Shown piece after piece: positions 1 to 8,203 of a DNA stretch of 64,000 bases (within the stretch, counting starts at the first letter, position 1; each line of letters begins with the position of its first letter). This DNA comes from JANNNF01 sp040385825. Lineage in GTDB: Bacteria > Pseudomonadota > Alphaproteobacteria > Rhodobacterales > Rhodobacteraceae. Location of the stretch: contig JAZKGQ010000003.1 of assembly GCA_040385825.1 (NCBI GenBank), positions 124,001-188,000 of the forward strand, in the 5' to 3' direction. Below the pieces are notes generated by a model, which saw nothing but the letters and a program-made list of their open reading frames with translations, was not told the DNA's origin and searched no databases. A program made the translations under genes and the position numbers.

Positions 1-1021
1 GATAGGTCGGCAGATCATCCCCGACGCCGCCCCGTTCAAACACCTCGCGCGCCGTGGCCTCTGCCGCCGCCGCAGCCTCGGCCCCGTGCAGCAGGGTGGT
101 GACGGCATTGGCCAGCACCACCTTGGCCGCGTTGATGTCAGACCCCGACAGCGCGCCCAGACGGTCGCATTCGTCAATCTCCATCTCGGTGTACAGCTTC
201 AGGAACCGGCCCACATCGGCGTCGGTCGTATTCCGCCAGTACTGCCAGAATTCATAGGGCGACAGCATGTCGGCATTCAGCCACACCGCCCCGCCCAGAC
301 TTTTGCCCATCTTCCTGCCATCCGAGGTGGTCAGCAAGGGCGAGGTCAGCCCGTACACGTCATGCCCGATCACCCGGCGCGTCAGATCCACCCCGTTGAC
401 GATATTGCCCCACTGATCCGACCCGCCCATCTGCAACAGACAGCCATAGCGGCGGTTCAGTTCAAGAAAATCATAGGCTTGCAGGATCATGTAGTTGAAT
501 TCAAGGAAGGACAGGCTTTGTTCCCGGTCCAGCCGCGACTTTACGCTTTCAAACGACAGCATCCGGTTCACCGAAAAATGCTTGCCGATATCGCGCAGAA
601 ACCCGATGTAGTTCAGCCCGTCCAGCCAGTCGGCATTGTTGACCATCACCGCATCGGTCGGCCCGTCGCCAAAGGTGACATAGGGCGAAAACGCCCGCTT
701 GATGCCTGCGATGTTGTCGTCGATCTGCGCATTGGTCAGCAGCGGGCGTTCATCGGCGCGGAAACTGGGATCGCCGATCTTCGTCGTGCCGCCGCCCATC
801 AGGATGATTGGCTTGCCGCCGCATTTCTGCAACCAGCGCAGCATCATGATCTGGATAAGCCCGCCCACATGCAGCGACGTGGCCGTCGCGTCAAAGCCGA
901 TATAGCCCGGCACCACCCCTGCCGCAAAGGCCTCGTCCAGCGCCTGATAATCCGTGCAGTCGGCCAGATAGCCGCGGGTCATCATCACGCGAATGAAATC
1001 GGATTTCGGATGGTAGGTCAT
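1..1021 (-). CDS. tyrS: Tyrosyl-tRNA synthetase, C-terminus beyond window edge
   Basis: Charges tRNA-Tyr with tyrosine in the cytoplasm (class I aminoacyl-tRNA synthetase). About 340 codons are present. The class I signatures are visible as HVGG at residues 51-54 (HIGH equivalent) and KMGKS at 237-241 (KMSKS equivalent), with the tyrosine-pocket segment QMGGSDQWGN between them. Family members run to roughly 415 residues, so the C-terminal S4-like RNA-binding part lies left of the window. The ATG at 1021 gives the usual short N-terminus before the Rossmann core. It is divergent from anmK, with only 57 bases between the two start codons. Confidence 0.96.
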   Translation of the reverse strand, partial: MTYHPKSDFIRVMMTRGYLADCTDYQALDEAFAAGVVPGYIGFDATATSLHVGGLIQIMMLRWLQKCGGKPIILMGGGTTKIGDPSFRADERPLLTNAQIDDNIAGIKRAFSPYVTFGDGPTDAVMVNNADWLDGLNYIGFLRDIGKHFSVNRMLSFESVKSRLDREQSLSFLEFNYMILQAYDFLELNRRYGCLLQMGGSDQWGNIVNGVDLTRRVIGHDVYGLTSPLLTTSDGRKMGKSLGGAVWLNADMLSPYEFWQYWRNTTDADVGRFLKLYTEMEIDECDRLGALSGSDINAAKVVLANAVTTLLHGAEAAAAAEATAREVFERGGVGDDLPTY

Positions 1022-1078
1022 GGTCGCCTCGTGCATTAAGGTGTGCAGGCTATAACCGGGGCGGGGGGCAAGGGGAAG

Positions 1079-2167
1079 ATGGCAGAGCCGATCTGGGCAC
1101 TTGGCACCATGTCGGGCACCTCGCTGGATGGCGTGGATGCCGCAATGGTGCGCAGCGATGGCCACCGGATCATCGAATTCGGCCCCGATGCCTACCGCCC
1201 CTATACGGCAGCCGAGCAATCCACCATCCGCGCGGCCTTTGGGCTGTGGCCCGGCGATCCGGGGGTGGAGGCGGCGGCAGAAGTGGTGGAAACCGCCCAT
1301 GCCGAGGTGCTGTCGCGGTTTTCCGGGGCCGATCTGGTGGGCTTTCACGGCCAGACCCTTGCGCATGATCCATCCGGGCGCGGCACGCATCAGGCGGGCT
1401 CCGGCGCGGTGCTGGCGCAGGTTCTGGGCCTGCCGGTGGTCTGGGATTTTCGCAGCAGCGATGTGGTGCTTGGCGGGCAGGGGGCGCCTCTGGCCCCGTT
1501 CTATCATTTTGCCTGTGCCCGCTGGATGGGCGCCGATGCGCCGCTCGCGTTCCTGAACATGGGCGGTGTGGGCAACCTGACCTGGGTGGACCCGTCGCAG
1601 CCCGCGCCGGAAACCCATGGCGCGCTGCTGGCCTTCGACACCGGCCCCGCCAATGCCCCGGTGAACGATCTGATGCAGGCACGGCTAGGATTGGGGTTCG
1701 ATGATGCGGGCCGGATGGCGGCGGCGGGCCGCCCGGATCAGCGCGTTCTGGATGCTTTCGCAGCCCATCCCTATTTCTTCAAGATGCCGCCCAAATCCTT
1801 GGATCGCAACGATTTTCACGCGCTTCTTGGCATGGTCCAACCCCTGTCCACCGCAGATGCCGCCGCCACCCTGACCGCCGCTGCCGCATTGGCCGTGGCG
1901 CTTGGCAGCCAGCATTTCCCCAGCCCCGTCACCCGCCTGCTGGTCACGGGCGGCGGGCGGCACAATGCCACCCTGATGCGCGCGCTGTCGGCCCGCCTGA
2001 CCTGTGCCGTGGAACCCGTCGAGGTCGCAGGCCTGAACGGCGACATGCTGGAGGCTCAGGCCTTTGCCCATCTGGCCGTGCGGGTGCTGCGCGGACTGCC
2101 CACCTCTTGCGCCACGACCACCGGGGTTCCCGCCGCCGTGGGTGGCGGCCAGATCAGCCGCCCTTGA
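1079..2167 (+). CDS. anmK: Anhydro-N-acetylmuramic acid kinase
   Basis: Phosphorylates 1,6-anhydro-MurNAc released during peptidoglycan turnover, giving MurNAc-6-phosphate for cell-wall recycling. The 362-residue product has the N-terminal nucleotide-binding motif GTMSGTSLDG at residues 9-18, a GFHGQT segment near 90 and LAFDTGP near 184-190, where the catalytic Asp (D187) is expected. The ATG at 1079 follows an AGGGGAAG ribosome-binding site; the reading frame is open to 1043, but the extra 12 residues are not family-like. The 3' end overlaps the convergent rarD by 14 bases. Confidence 0.96.
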   Translation: MAEPIWALGTMSGTSLDGVDAAMVRSDGHRIIEFGPDAYRPYTAAEQSTIRAAFGLWPGDPGVEAAAEVVETAHAEVLSRFSGADLVGFHGQTLAHDPSGRGTHQAGSGAVLAQVLGLPVVWDFRSSDVVLGGQGAPLAPFYHFACARWMGADAPLAFLNMGGVGNLTWVDPSQPAPETHGALLAFDTGPANAPVNDLMQARLGLGFDDAGRMAAAGRPDQRVLDAFAAHPYFFKMPPKSLDRNDFHALLGMVQPLSTADAAATLTAAAALAVALGSQHFPSPVTRLLVTGGGRHNATLMRALSARLTCAVEPVEVAGLNGDMLEAQAFAHLAVRVLRGLPTSCATTTGVPAAVGGGQISRP

Positions 2168-3080
2168 CCGCAACCGCATGTGTCCGCGCCTGCCGCACCA
2201 GTTCGGCAGTATAGATCGCCAGCGCGGCCCAGATCATCGGGAAGGCGATCATCTTGCCGGTGCCGAAGTCTTCGCCGAACACGAACACCGCCGTCAGGAA
2301 GATCATCGTGGGGGCAATGTATTGCAGGATGCCGATGGTCGACAGGCGCAACAGCTTGGCCCCGTTGGCATAAAGCATCAGCGGCACCGCCGTCACCAGC
2401 CCGCCGCCAAGCAGCAGCAGGGTGTCGCTGCCGACACCAACGGCGAAATGCCCGGTGCCGCTCTGGATCAGCCAGGCCACATAGGCCAGCGCCGGGGTCA
2501 GCAGGATCAGCACCTCCAGCGTGAAACCCTGATTGGGCCCGATGGGCAGCGATTTCTTGAAGAACGCATAGATCCCCCAGGTCACCGTCAGCCCAAGCGC
2601 CACCAGCGGCAGGCGACCGGCCTCGATGGTCAGCACCACAACCGCCGACGCGGCCAGCGCGATGGCCGCCCATTGCGCGCGGCTAAGGCGTTCCTTCAGC
2701 AACACCCGGCCCAGAAACACCGAAAACAGCGGGTTGATGTAGTAGCCAAGCGCCGCGTCCAGCGCATGGCCCGCCATGATCGCCCAGACATAGATGCCCC
2801 AGTTCACCGTGATCAGCGCCGCCGTGATTGCCGCCATCGCCAGCATGCGCGGGTTGCGCAGGGCGGCTACCAGATCGGCGGTCCGCCCCAGCCAGAGCAG
2901 TACGGCCAGCGCAACCGGCACCGACCAGATCACCCGGTGGGCGATCATCTCGACCGGTCCCATATGGGCCGCGGCCTTCATGTAAAGCGGCAAGAACCCC
3001 CACATGAGGTAGGCTGTCACCGCAAAGGCAAAACCCTTGGGGCTGTCTTCATTCTTCGGGGGGGCAGGGATCGGGTCCAT
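2154..3080 (-). CDS. rarD: RarD-type EamA-family permease
   Basis: Inner-membrane drug/metabolite-superfamily transporter of 308 residues with about ten hydrophobic segments forming two EamA halves. The N-terminal pattern (FAVTAYLMWGFLPLY followed by AHRVIWSVP) is characteristic of RarD, named for chloramphenicol sensitivity in E. coli, although its physiological substrate is not settled. The start is an ATG at 3080 behind a charged, proline-rich N-terminus. It overlaps anmK at the 3' end. A second EamA protein of different type is encoded at 6378-7298. Confidence 0.92.
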   Translation of the reverse strand: MDPIPAPPKNEDSPKGFAFAVTAYLMWGFLPLYMKAAAHMGPVEMIAHRVIWSVPVALAVLLWLGRTADLVAALRNPRMLAMAAITAALITVNWGIYVWAIMAGHALDAALGYYINPLFSVFLGRVLLKERLSRAQWAAIALAASAVVVLTIEAGRLPLVALGLTVTWGIYAFFKKSLPIGPNQGFTLEVLILLTPALAYVAWLIQSGTGHFAVGVGSDTLLLLGGGLVTAVPLMLYANGAKLLRLSTIGILQYIAPTMIFLTAVFVFGEDFGTGKMIAFPMIWAALAIYTAELVRQARTHAVAVKGG

Positions 3081-3151
3081 GGCCTTTGCCTAACCTGCGC
3101 CGCGCCGGATCGCCAATGCAATCTTGTGCCCAAAACAATCGCAGTCCGGGG

Positions 3152-4027
3152 CTATCTGCGCGCCAGATAGGCGGCGGTAAAGGCGGCATAGCCGTCTGCC
3201 GTGACCCCCAGCCTGTCCCGCATCAACCCGTGCAGAAGCGGCAACTGGTGAAACGGCACGTTGGGATAGACGTGGTGTTCGGCATGATAGGGCATGTTCC
3301 ACGCCACAAACCGCACGATGCGATTGGTAAAGGTGGTCCGCGTGTTCAGGAACATGTCGGCCACGCGCGGGCAGTCGCCATGTTCGGCCAGCAGATACAG
3401 CCGCAGCACCGGCTGCCCCAGCAAGACCGGAACCGCCCAGACCCACAGCGCCAGCGGCCCCGCCAGCACCGCGATGGAAAGATAGGCCAGCGCCATCAGC
3501 CGCGCCTCGGCCACGATGCGGGGCAGGGCGCCTGCGGGCAGGTAATCGCCCTCTGCCCGGCCGCGCAGCAAGGCCGCTATCAGGCGCAGCGAGGCGATCC
3601 AGTAGGGCAGGCCAGACACATGCCAGACCCAGGCCGCCTTGGTTTCGGGCTTGCCGCCCGCCAGCTCAGGGTCGCGGCCCTCGATGTTGGTCCAGCGGTG
3701 ATGCGCCAGATGAAAATAGCGGAACCAGCCAAACGGCAGGATCAGCGCCAGCCCGCAAAGGCGCCCGACCCATTCGTTCAGCCGTTCGCTGGCAAAGGGG
3801 GTCTTGTGCGTCGCCTCATGTTCCAGCGTGAACAGGAACACGATCAGCACACCCTGCACCGGCAGCAGCGCCCACCATCCCGGCACCGCCATGGCGATTG
3901 CCGCGCCCACCCCCAGGATCGCCCCGCCATGCCCGGCCAGATGCCACAGCCCCGCGGCGTTCGACCGGGTGGTCAGGCTGGCCTTCTGATCGGCCGTCAG
4001 GGTTGCAAGCCAGGCCCGGTGATCCAT
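3152..4027 (-). CDS. Membrane fatty acid desaturase family protein
   Basis: Integral membrane di-iron enzyme of the fatty acid desaturase superfamily, 291 residues. The three histidine clusters that ligand the iron pair are present: HEATH at 70-74, HLAHH at 106-110 and HAEHH at 248-252, separated by hydrophobic spans. The substrate could be an acyl lipid or a carotenoid/aldehyde-type compound; sequence alone does not decide. It begins 3 bases after the cupin gene stop, so it is probably the last gene of the eno-DUF7002-cupin-desaturase transcription unit. Confidence 0.9.
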   Translation of the reverse strand: MDHRAWLATLTADQKASLTTRSNAAGLWHLAGHGGAILGVGAAIAMAVPGWWALLPVQGVLIVFLFTLEHEATHKTPFASERLNEWVGRLCGLALILPFGWFRYFHLAHHRWTNIEGRDPELAGGKPETKAAWVWHVSGLPYWIASLRLIAALLRGRAEGDYLPAGALPRIVAEARLMALAYLSIAVLAGPLALWVWAVPVLLGQPVLRLYLLAEHGDCPRVADMFLNTRTTFTNRIVRFVAWNMPYHAEHHVYPNVPFHQLPLLHGLMRDRLGVTADGYAAFTAAYLARR

Positions 4028-4030
4028 CCT

Positions 4031-4447
4031 TCACGCCTCCGGCAAGCTGAAACCGGCGGGGGCCAGATCAAAGCCGTCAAAGCGGAAACCGGGGCTGACC
4101 GTGCAACTGACCAAAGACCAATCCCCCGTTGTCTCTGCCGCCTGCCACCAGCCGGTCGGCACCCGCGCCTGCACCACCTGATCGCCCAGCACATCCGGCC
4201 CAAGGCAAACGGTCTGCGCCAGCATCTGCCCCATGCGCAGCGTCAGGGGTGCCCCGGCATGCCACAGCCAGATTTCATCGGCATCGACCCGGTGCCAGTG
4301 ACTGCGCTGCCCCCGCGCCAGCAAGAACAGGATCGCCGTCCCCGAGGCGCGCCCGGCAACCTGCGGCCCTTCCCAGGTCTGCCTGTACCAGCCGCCTTCA
4401 GGATGGGGGGCAAGGCGTAAGCGGGCTATGATTGAGTCTGCGTCCAT
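4031..4447 (-). CDS. Cupin domain protein (DUF985/cupin_5 type)
   Basis: Small 138-residue single-domain beta-barrel protein. The hallmark N-terminal HPEGGWY (residues 15-21) and the cupin metal-site cluster SHWHRVDADE (49-58) with a further His near 63 identify the cupin_5/DUF985 family. Members resemble sugar-epimerase-type cupins, but the reaction is unknown. The ATG at 4447 lies inside the upstream DUF7002 gene (22-base overlap), and the desaturase follows after 3 bases, so translation is probably coupled along the unit. Confidence 0.88.
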   Translation of the reverse strand: MDADSIIARLRLAPHPEGGWYRQTWEGPQVAGRASGTAILFLLARGQRSHWHRVDADEIWLWHAGAPLTLRMGQMLAQTVCLGPDVLGDQVVQARVPTGWWQAAETTGDWSLVSCTVSPGFRFDGFDLAPAGFSLPEA

Positions 4448-5064
4448 TCATAGATCCTTAGGCGATGCAAAAGGTCAGGACCAATATCCCGGCGAATAGA
4501 GATTTCAACTACAGCATCGGGTGATTTCACCAGCCCTCGCTTTACCCTGTTGCCTCTGAACGCCGTTTCACCCGCCGCGACCGGGACATAAAGCCAAGAC
4601 CCACGTCTTGCTGGAAAACGTGTGGCGCTACCGCTATTTATGGGCGACAGAAAAATATCTGGCGCAAAAGCATCATAAAAGCGGCGGCTGTCAAAAATTA
4701 AACGGTAACTCTGTTCACCAAAAGACGTAGAGAATGCGCTATCTAATTTTCTTTTTGTAGGCAAAAAAAATAGGCGTTGATCAAGCTGGCTTGACCATTC
4801 AGCACGGCTCATTTGATCAATGAAATCATCAGATTTTGCTGCACGGAGTGGTTTCTGATGGTTCAGACTTGCAGAAACGGTCCCAATGCGAAGGTCGAGT
4901 CGATTTTGCCGCAATACGAGTTCCGACAAGTTTATCTCAGCCCGCCTGCCCAACTCAATGGGGCGAAGCAGGCCGAGTTCTTGAATGCCTGCAAGGTTAG
5001 CAGCGGGAGTGAAATGCATCACTGTTTCGCCGACTAACCTTGCAAATGCATCTCTATTCATCAT
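4426..5064 (-). CDS. DUF7002-type protein of unknown function
   Basis: 212-residue protein. The N-terminus has an H-F-T-x4-N-L-x2-I-x3-G-L-L pattern (residues 17-33), followed later by QRLFFLP, then SPINSGSA and PARRG. From memory this matches the DUF7002 family. The His/NL/GLL arrangement also recalls ADP-ribosyltransferase-like folds such as DarT and RES domains, which is only a suggestion. The ATG overlaps the eno stop codon as ATGA, and the 3' end overlaps the cupin gene by 22 bases. It is visibly AT-richer than its neighbours (bases 4741-4800 are 35% G+C by count), which hints at acquisition by transfer. No signal peptide or membrane segment is seen. Confidence 0.75.
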   Translation of the reverse strand: MMNRDAFARLVGETVMHFTPAANLAGIQELGLLRPIELGRRAEINLSELVLRQNRLDLRIGTVSASLNHQKPLRAAKSDDFIDQMSRAEWSSQLDQRLFFLPTKRKLDSAFSTSFGEQSYRLIFDSRRFYDAFAPDIFLSPINSGSATRFPARRGSWLYVPVAAGETAFRGNRVKRGLVKSPDAVVEISIRRDIGPDLLHRLRIYEWTQTQS

Positions 5065-6335
5065 CTCAGGATGCTGCGGCCTGCATATTCTGCCGTCTCG
5101 CCCAGCATTTCCTCAATGCGGATCAACTGGTTGTATTTGGCCAGCCGGTCCGACCGCGACAGCGAGCCGGTCTTGATCTGGCCGCAGTTGGTGGCGACCG
5201 ACAGGTCGGCAATGGTGTAATCTTCCGTCTCGCCCGACCGGTGCGACATCACGTTGGTATAGCGCGCGCGGTGCGCCATTTCCACCGCTTGCAGGGTTTC
5301 GGTCAGGGTGCCGATCTGGTTGACCTTGACCAGCATGGAATTGGCGCACCCCGCCTTGATGCCCTCGGCCAGACGGCGCGGGTTGGTCACGAACAGATCG
5401 TCGCCGACAAGCTGGATTTTCGACCCCAGAGTGTCGGTCAGCAGCTTCCAGCCGGCCCAGTCATCTTCGGAACAGCCGTCCTCGATGGAAATGATCGGGT
5501 AATCGGCTGCGAGGCCCGCAAGGAAGCTGACGTTTTCTTCGATGGACAGGGACTTGCCCTCGCCCTTCATCTCGTACCGGCCGCCCTTGAAATATTCGGT
5601 GGCCGCACAATCCAGCGCAAGGAAGATGTCCTCGCCCGGACGGTAGCCTGCCTTTTCGATGGATTTCAGAATGAAATCAAGCGCATCGCGGGCAGAGTTC
5701 AGGTTCGGAGCAAAGCCGCCCTCATCGCCGATGCCGGTATTGTGGCCGGCATCCTGAAGCTCTTTCTTCAGGGTGTGGAACACTTCGGACCCCATGCGCA
5801 CGGCGTCGCGGATGTTGTCCGCGCCGACCGGCATGATCATGAATTCCTGAATGTCGATCGGGTTGTCGGCATGTTCGCCGCCGTTGATGATGTTCATCAT
5901 CGGCACCGGCAACACACGGGCCGAGGTGCCGCCGACATAGCGGAACAGCGGCTGGCCGGTGAACTCGGCGGCAGCCTTGGCCACCGCCAGCGACACGCCC
6001 AGAATGGCATTGGCACCAAGACGCGACTTGTTGGGGGTGCCGTCCATTTCGATCATGGTGCGGTCGATGCCGACCTGTTCGGTGGCGTCAAAGCCCACGA
6101 TTTCTTCGGCGATCTCGCCGTTGACGGCGGCCACGGCCTCCAGCACGCCCTTGCCCTTGTAGCGGGATTTGTCGCCGTCGCGGCGCTCGTTGGCCTCATG
6201 GGCGCCGGTCGAGGCCCCCGAGGGCACAGCGGCGCGGCCCATGGCCCCGCCTTCCAGATAAACGTCAACCTCGACGGTCGGGTTGCCCCGGCTGTCCAGA
6301 ATTTCGCGGGCGTGGATGTCGATGATCGTGCTCAT
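5061..6335 (-). CDS. eno: Enolase (phosphopyruvate hydratase)
   Basis: Interconverts 2-phosphoglycerate and phosphoenolpyruvate in glycolysis/gluconeogenesis; in many bacteria it also sits in the RNA degradosome. The product has 424 residues, normal for bacterial enolases. Clear signatures are SGASTGAHEA from residue 39, MPVPMMNIINGGEHADN, the metal/active-site strand VGDDLFVTNP and SHRSGETED. The start is the ATG at 6335. Its stop codon forms an ATGA overlap with the downstream DUF7002 gene, an unusual partner. The EamA transporter ends 42 bases upstream on the same strand. Confidence 0.98.
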   Translation of the reverse strand: MSTIIDIHAREILDSRGNPTVEVDVYLEGGAMGRAAVPSGASTGAHEANERRDGDKSRYKGKGVLEAVAAVNGEIAEEIVGFDATEQVGIDRTMIEMDGTPNKSRLGANAILGVSLAVAKAAAEFTGQPLFRYVGGTSARVLPVPMMNIINGGEHADNPIDIQEFMIMPVGADNIRDAVRMGSEVFHTLKKELQDAGHNTGIGDEGGFAPNLNSARDALDFILKSIEKAGYRPGEDIFLALDCAATEYFKGGRYEMKGEGKSLSIEENVSFLAGLAADYPIISIEDGCSEDDWAGWKLLTDTLGSKIQLVGDDLFVTNPRRLAEGIKAGCANSMLVKVNQIGTLTETLQAVEMAHRARYTNVMSHRSGETEDYTIADLSVATNCGQIKTGSLSRSDRLAKYNQLIRIEEMLGETAEYAGRSILR

Positions 6336-6377
6336 GGGGTGGTCCCTCGGCTTGACGGTGGCGCTCTCGTCCGCGTC

Positions 6378-7298
6378 TTAGCGCGACACGGGGCTTATGG
6401 AAAGCATGCGTTTGCGGGCACGCTCGCGGGCAAAGCTGTACAGCCCGGCCCCGATGATAAGCGCCGCCCCCGACAGGGTTGTGACATCGGGGCGCTCGCC
6501 AAACACGATGGCCCCGATCGCCAGCCCGAACACCAGCCGCGAATAGCGGAACGGCGTGATCGCCGACACCTCGCCCAGACGGTTGGCCTGCGTCAGCGCC
6601 CAATAGGCCCCAAGCCCGCAGATCAGCGCGCCCGTCAGCCAGACCGACTGCCCGCCCGACGGCATCACCGCGCCGCCCGATGCCGCCAGCATGCCCGCCC
6701 CCAGAACCGCCACCGCCATGAACCCCCAGGCCGAAAGCTGGGTGGTCGAGATGCGCGCCGGTATCTTCCGCGTGGCCAGATCGCGCACCCCAAGCCCCAG
6801 AACCGCCAGCAGCGACCACAGGGTTTCGGGCTGAAACCCCGCCAGCCCCGGCCGGATGATCAGCAGCACGCCCGCAAACCCCACAAGGATCGCCGACCAG
6901 CGCCGCCAACCCACGGTTTCGCCCAGAAACACCGCAGCCCCCATGGTCACGAACAGCGGCATGGCCTGAAACACCGCCGTCGCGGTCGACAGCGGGATCA
7001 GCGCAAGCGCCGTCACGAAGCCGGCGGTGCCCACCATCTCCCCCAGATTGCGCAGCACGACCATCGGATGAACCGCGTCGCGCATCAGGACGCGCAGGCC
7101 CTGTCGCCGGGTCAGCACGGCAAAGAACGGCGTGCCGAACACCCCGAGCAGCAGCAGGATCTGCCCCGTCGGCATCCCCGCCGCTGCCCATTTGATGAAC
7201 ATGTCCTCGATGGCAAAGCCCGCCATCGAGGCGACCATCAGAAGAATGCCGCGAAAATTGTCGCGCGTGTGGGCGGGAAGGGGGGCTGCCTGGGTCAT
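6378..7298 (-). CDS. EamA/DMT-family permease
   Basis: 306-residue inner-membrane protein with about ten transmembrane segments in two EamA repeats (for example GILLMVASMAGFAIEDMFIK near the start and a matching second half). It belongs to the drug/metabolite transporter superfamily; the substrate is unknown. The ATG at 7298 (MTQAAPLPAH) is chosen because the frame, open further upstream to 7826, reads there as proline/arginine-rich shadow sequence. It lies 42 bases upstream of eno on the same strand. It is a different subfamily from the RarD protein at 2154-3080. Confidence 0.88.
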   Translation of the reverse strand: MTQAAPLPAHTRDNFRGILLMVASMAGFAIEDMFIKWAAAGMPTGQILLLLGVFGTPFFAVLTRRQGLRVLMRDAVHPMVVLRNLGEMVGTAGFVTALALIPLSTATAVFQAMPLFVTMGAAVFLGETVGWRRWSAILVGFAGVLLIIRPGLAGFQPETLWSLLAVLGLGVRDLATRKIPARISTTQLSAWGFMAVAVLGAGMLAASGGAVMPSGGQSVWLTGALICGLGAYWALTQANRLGEVSAITPFRYSRLVFGLAIGAIVFGERPDVTTLSGAALIIGAGLYSFARERARKRMLSISPVSR

Positions 7299-7990
7299 GG
7301 CCGCCTTGTACGGGGTCGCGCGCGGGGGTGAAAGGCGAATGCGCCTGACCGGGGGGCTGTGGCGGGGGACTGTTGGGTGTGTCGGCATCTTCTGGTTTCG
7401 ACGCTGCGGGCGGCTTGTCAGGGGCTGGCCGTCGGTCCGTGGCCCCGGTGGCGCGGGCCTACCATATCTTGTGGTTGGTTTCTGCCGCATCGGCAGGGTT
7501 TGCGGGGCGCGGCGCAGCAGCCCGTGGCTGTGGCCGATTGCTGCGAAGGGTGGATATGGCCGTCCCTTCGGGCTGTCACCCGGTTCTGTCTGCGATGCCG
7601 ACACAAGGTCTGGGGTCCGCCGTGCAGGCCGAGTCGCGGATCTTGCTGCTTTTGGCGCGGCGATTCTGGTCGCCCTGGGCGGCGCTGCGATCAGTCGCGG
7701 GCTTTCCCCCGCCGCCCAAAGAATCGGCAGGGCAGGCGGTGTTTGCAGCCGTCCACAGGATGCCCGCTTCATCCAGACTCTGAGCGCCACGCGCCAAACC
7801 TGCATGGAACCTGAACAATCGGGCATTCCTCACAAAATGGTCCGACAGTTGTCCCCAGACCCATCCACAGGGCGGGCACCGGGCGGGGGCAGGGTTGGTG
7901 ATGGCGCCATGATGTGGCGTGAAAATCGTCAAGCAAGATATTCGCGCCAAAGTGTAAAATTTCCGTTGAAGCCGTTTTGGAATTACGACA
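7299..7990. other. Long intergenic stretch without recognisable gene
   Basis: About 700 bases upstream of the nrdJ promoter region, divergent from the EamA gene. Several frames stay open because of high G+C, but none shows a family motif, and none has a start with a good ribosome-binding site and protein-like composition. Isolated DnaA-box-like strings (for example CCATCCACA near 7864-7872) occur. I see no tRNA, insertion sequence or repeat array. Confidence 0.5.
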
Positions 7991-8013
7991 GTTTGACGAA
8001 GCCGCCGGGTAAG

Positions 8014-8029
8014 ACACTAGATATGGTGT
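8014..8029 (+). promoter_or_regulatory. NrdR box (ATP-cone repressor operator) upstream of nrdJ
   Basis: The 16-base near-palindrome ACACTAGATATGGTGT matches the published NrdR consensus (acaCwAtATaTwGtgt) at all but two central positions. NrdR is the Zn/ATP-cone repressor of ribonucleotide reductase genes. A TTGACG hexamer at 7993-7998 could be the -35 element, which would put the box over the -10 region. Only one box is clear; the usual second box one helical phase away is not convincing. Confidence 0.75.
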
Positions 8030-8084
8030 GTCCGACGCAACAGGGCGATCCCAGGGACCACAGCGCCGGCTGACCGGTGCAGGG

Positions 8085-8177
8085 GTTCTGTCTGCTGATG
8101 CAGGCAGGACAGGATGTTTTGTTGCGCCGCGATCAGGTGGCGACGGAACCATCGGCGCAAGGGGCAGCGAAAGCCCC
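8085..8177 (+). promoter_or_regulatory. Structured 5' leader of nrdJ (three stem-loops)
   Basis: Between the NrdR box and the nrdJ start lie three consecutive stem-loops. The first, 8085-8110, has an 11-bp stem (two G-U pairs) with a TGAT loop, and is followed by GTTTTGTT. The second, 8122-8160, is closed by perfect 8-bp arms TTGCGCCG and CGGCGCAA. The third, 8161-8177, has GGGGC/GCCCC arms. The B12-box of cobalamin riboswitches is not visible. Function is unproven; attenuation or a ligand-sensing leader is possible. Confidence 0.45.
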
Positions 8178-8203
8178 GCCGCAACAGCAAGGACCAGGGG
8201 CAG

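Noticed and set aside
7359..7814. Possible genes in the gap before nrdJ (several 130-150 codon frames)
   Set aside because: Overlapping frames in all phases, Trp/Arg/Cys-rich composition and no ribosome-binding sites point to non-coding high-G+C sequence.
8030..8203. Cobalamin riboswitch in the nrdJ leader
   Set aside because: Stem-loops exist, but I could not find the B12-box or the conserved core of the cobalamin riboswitch.
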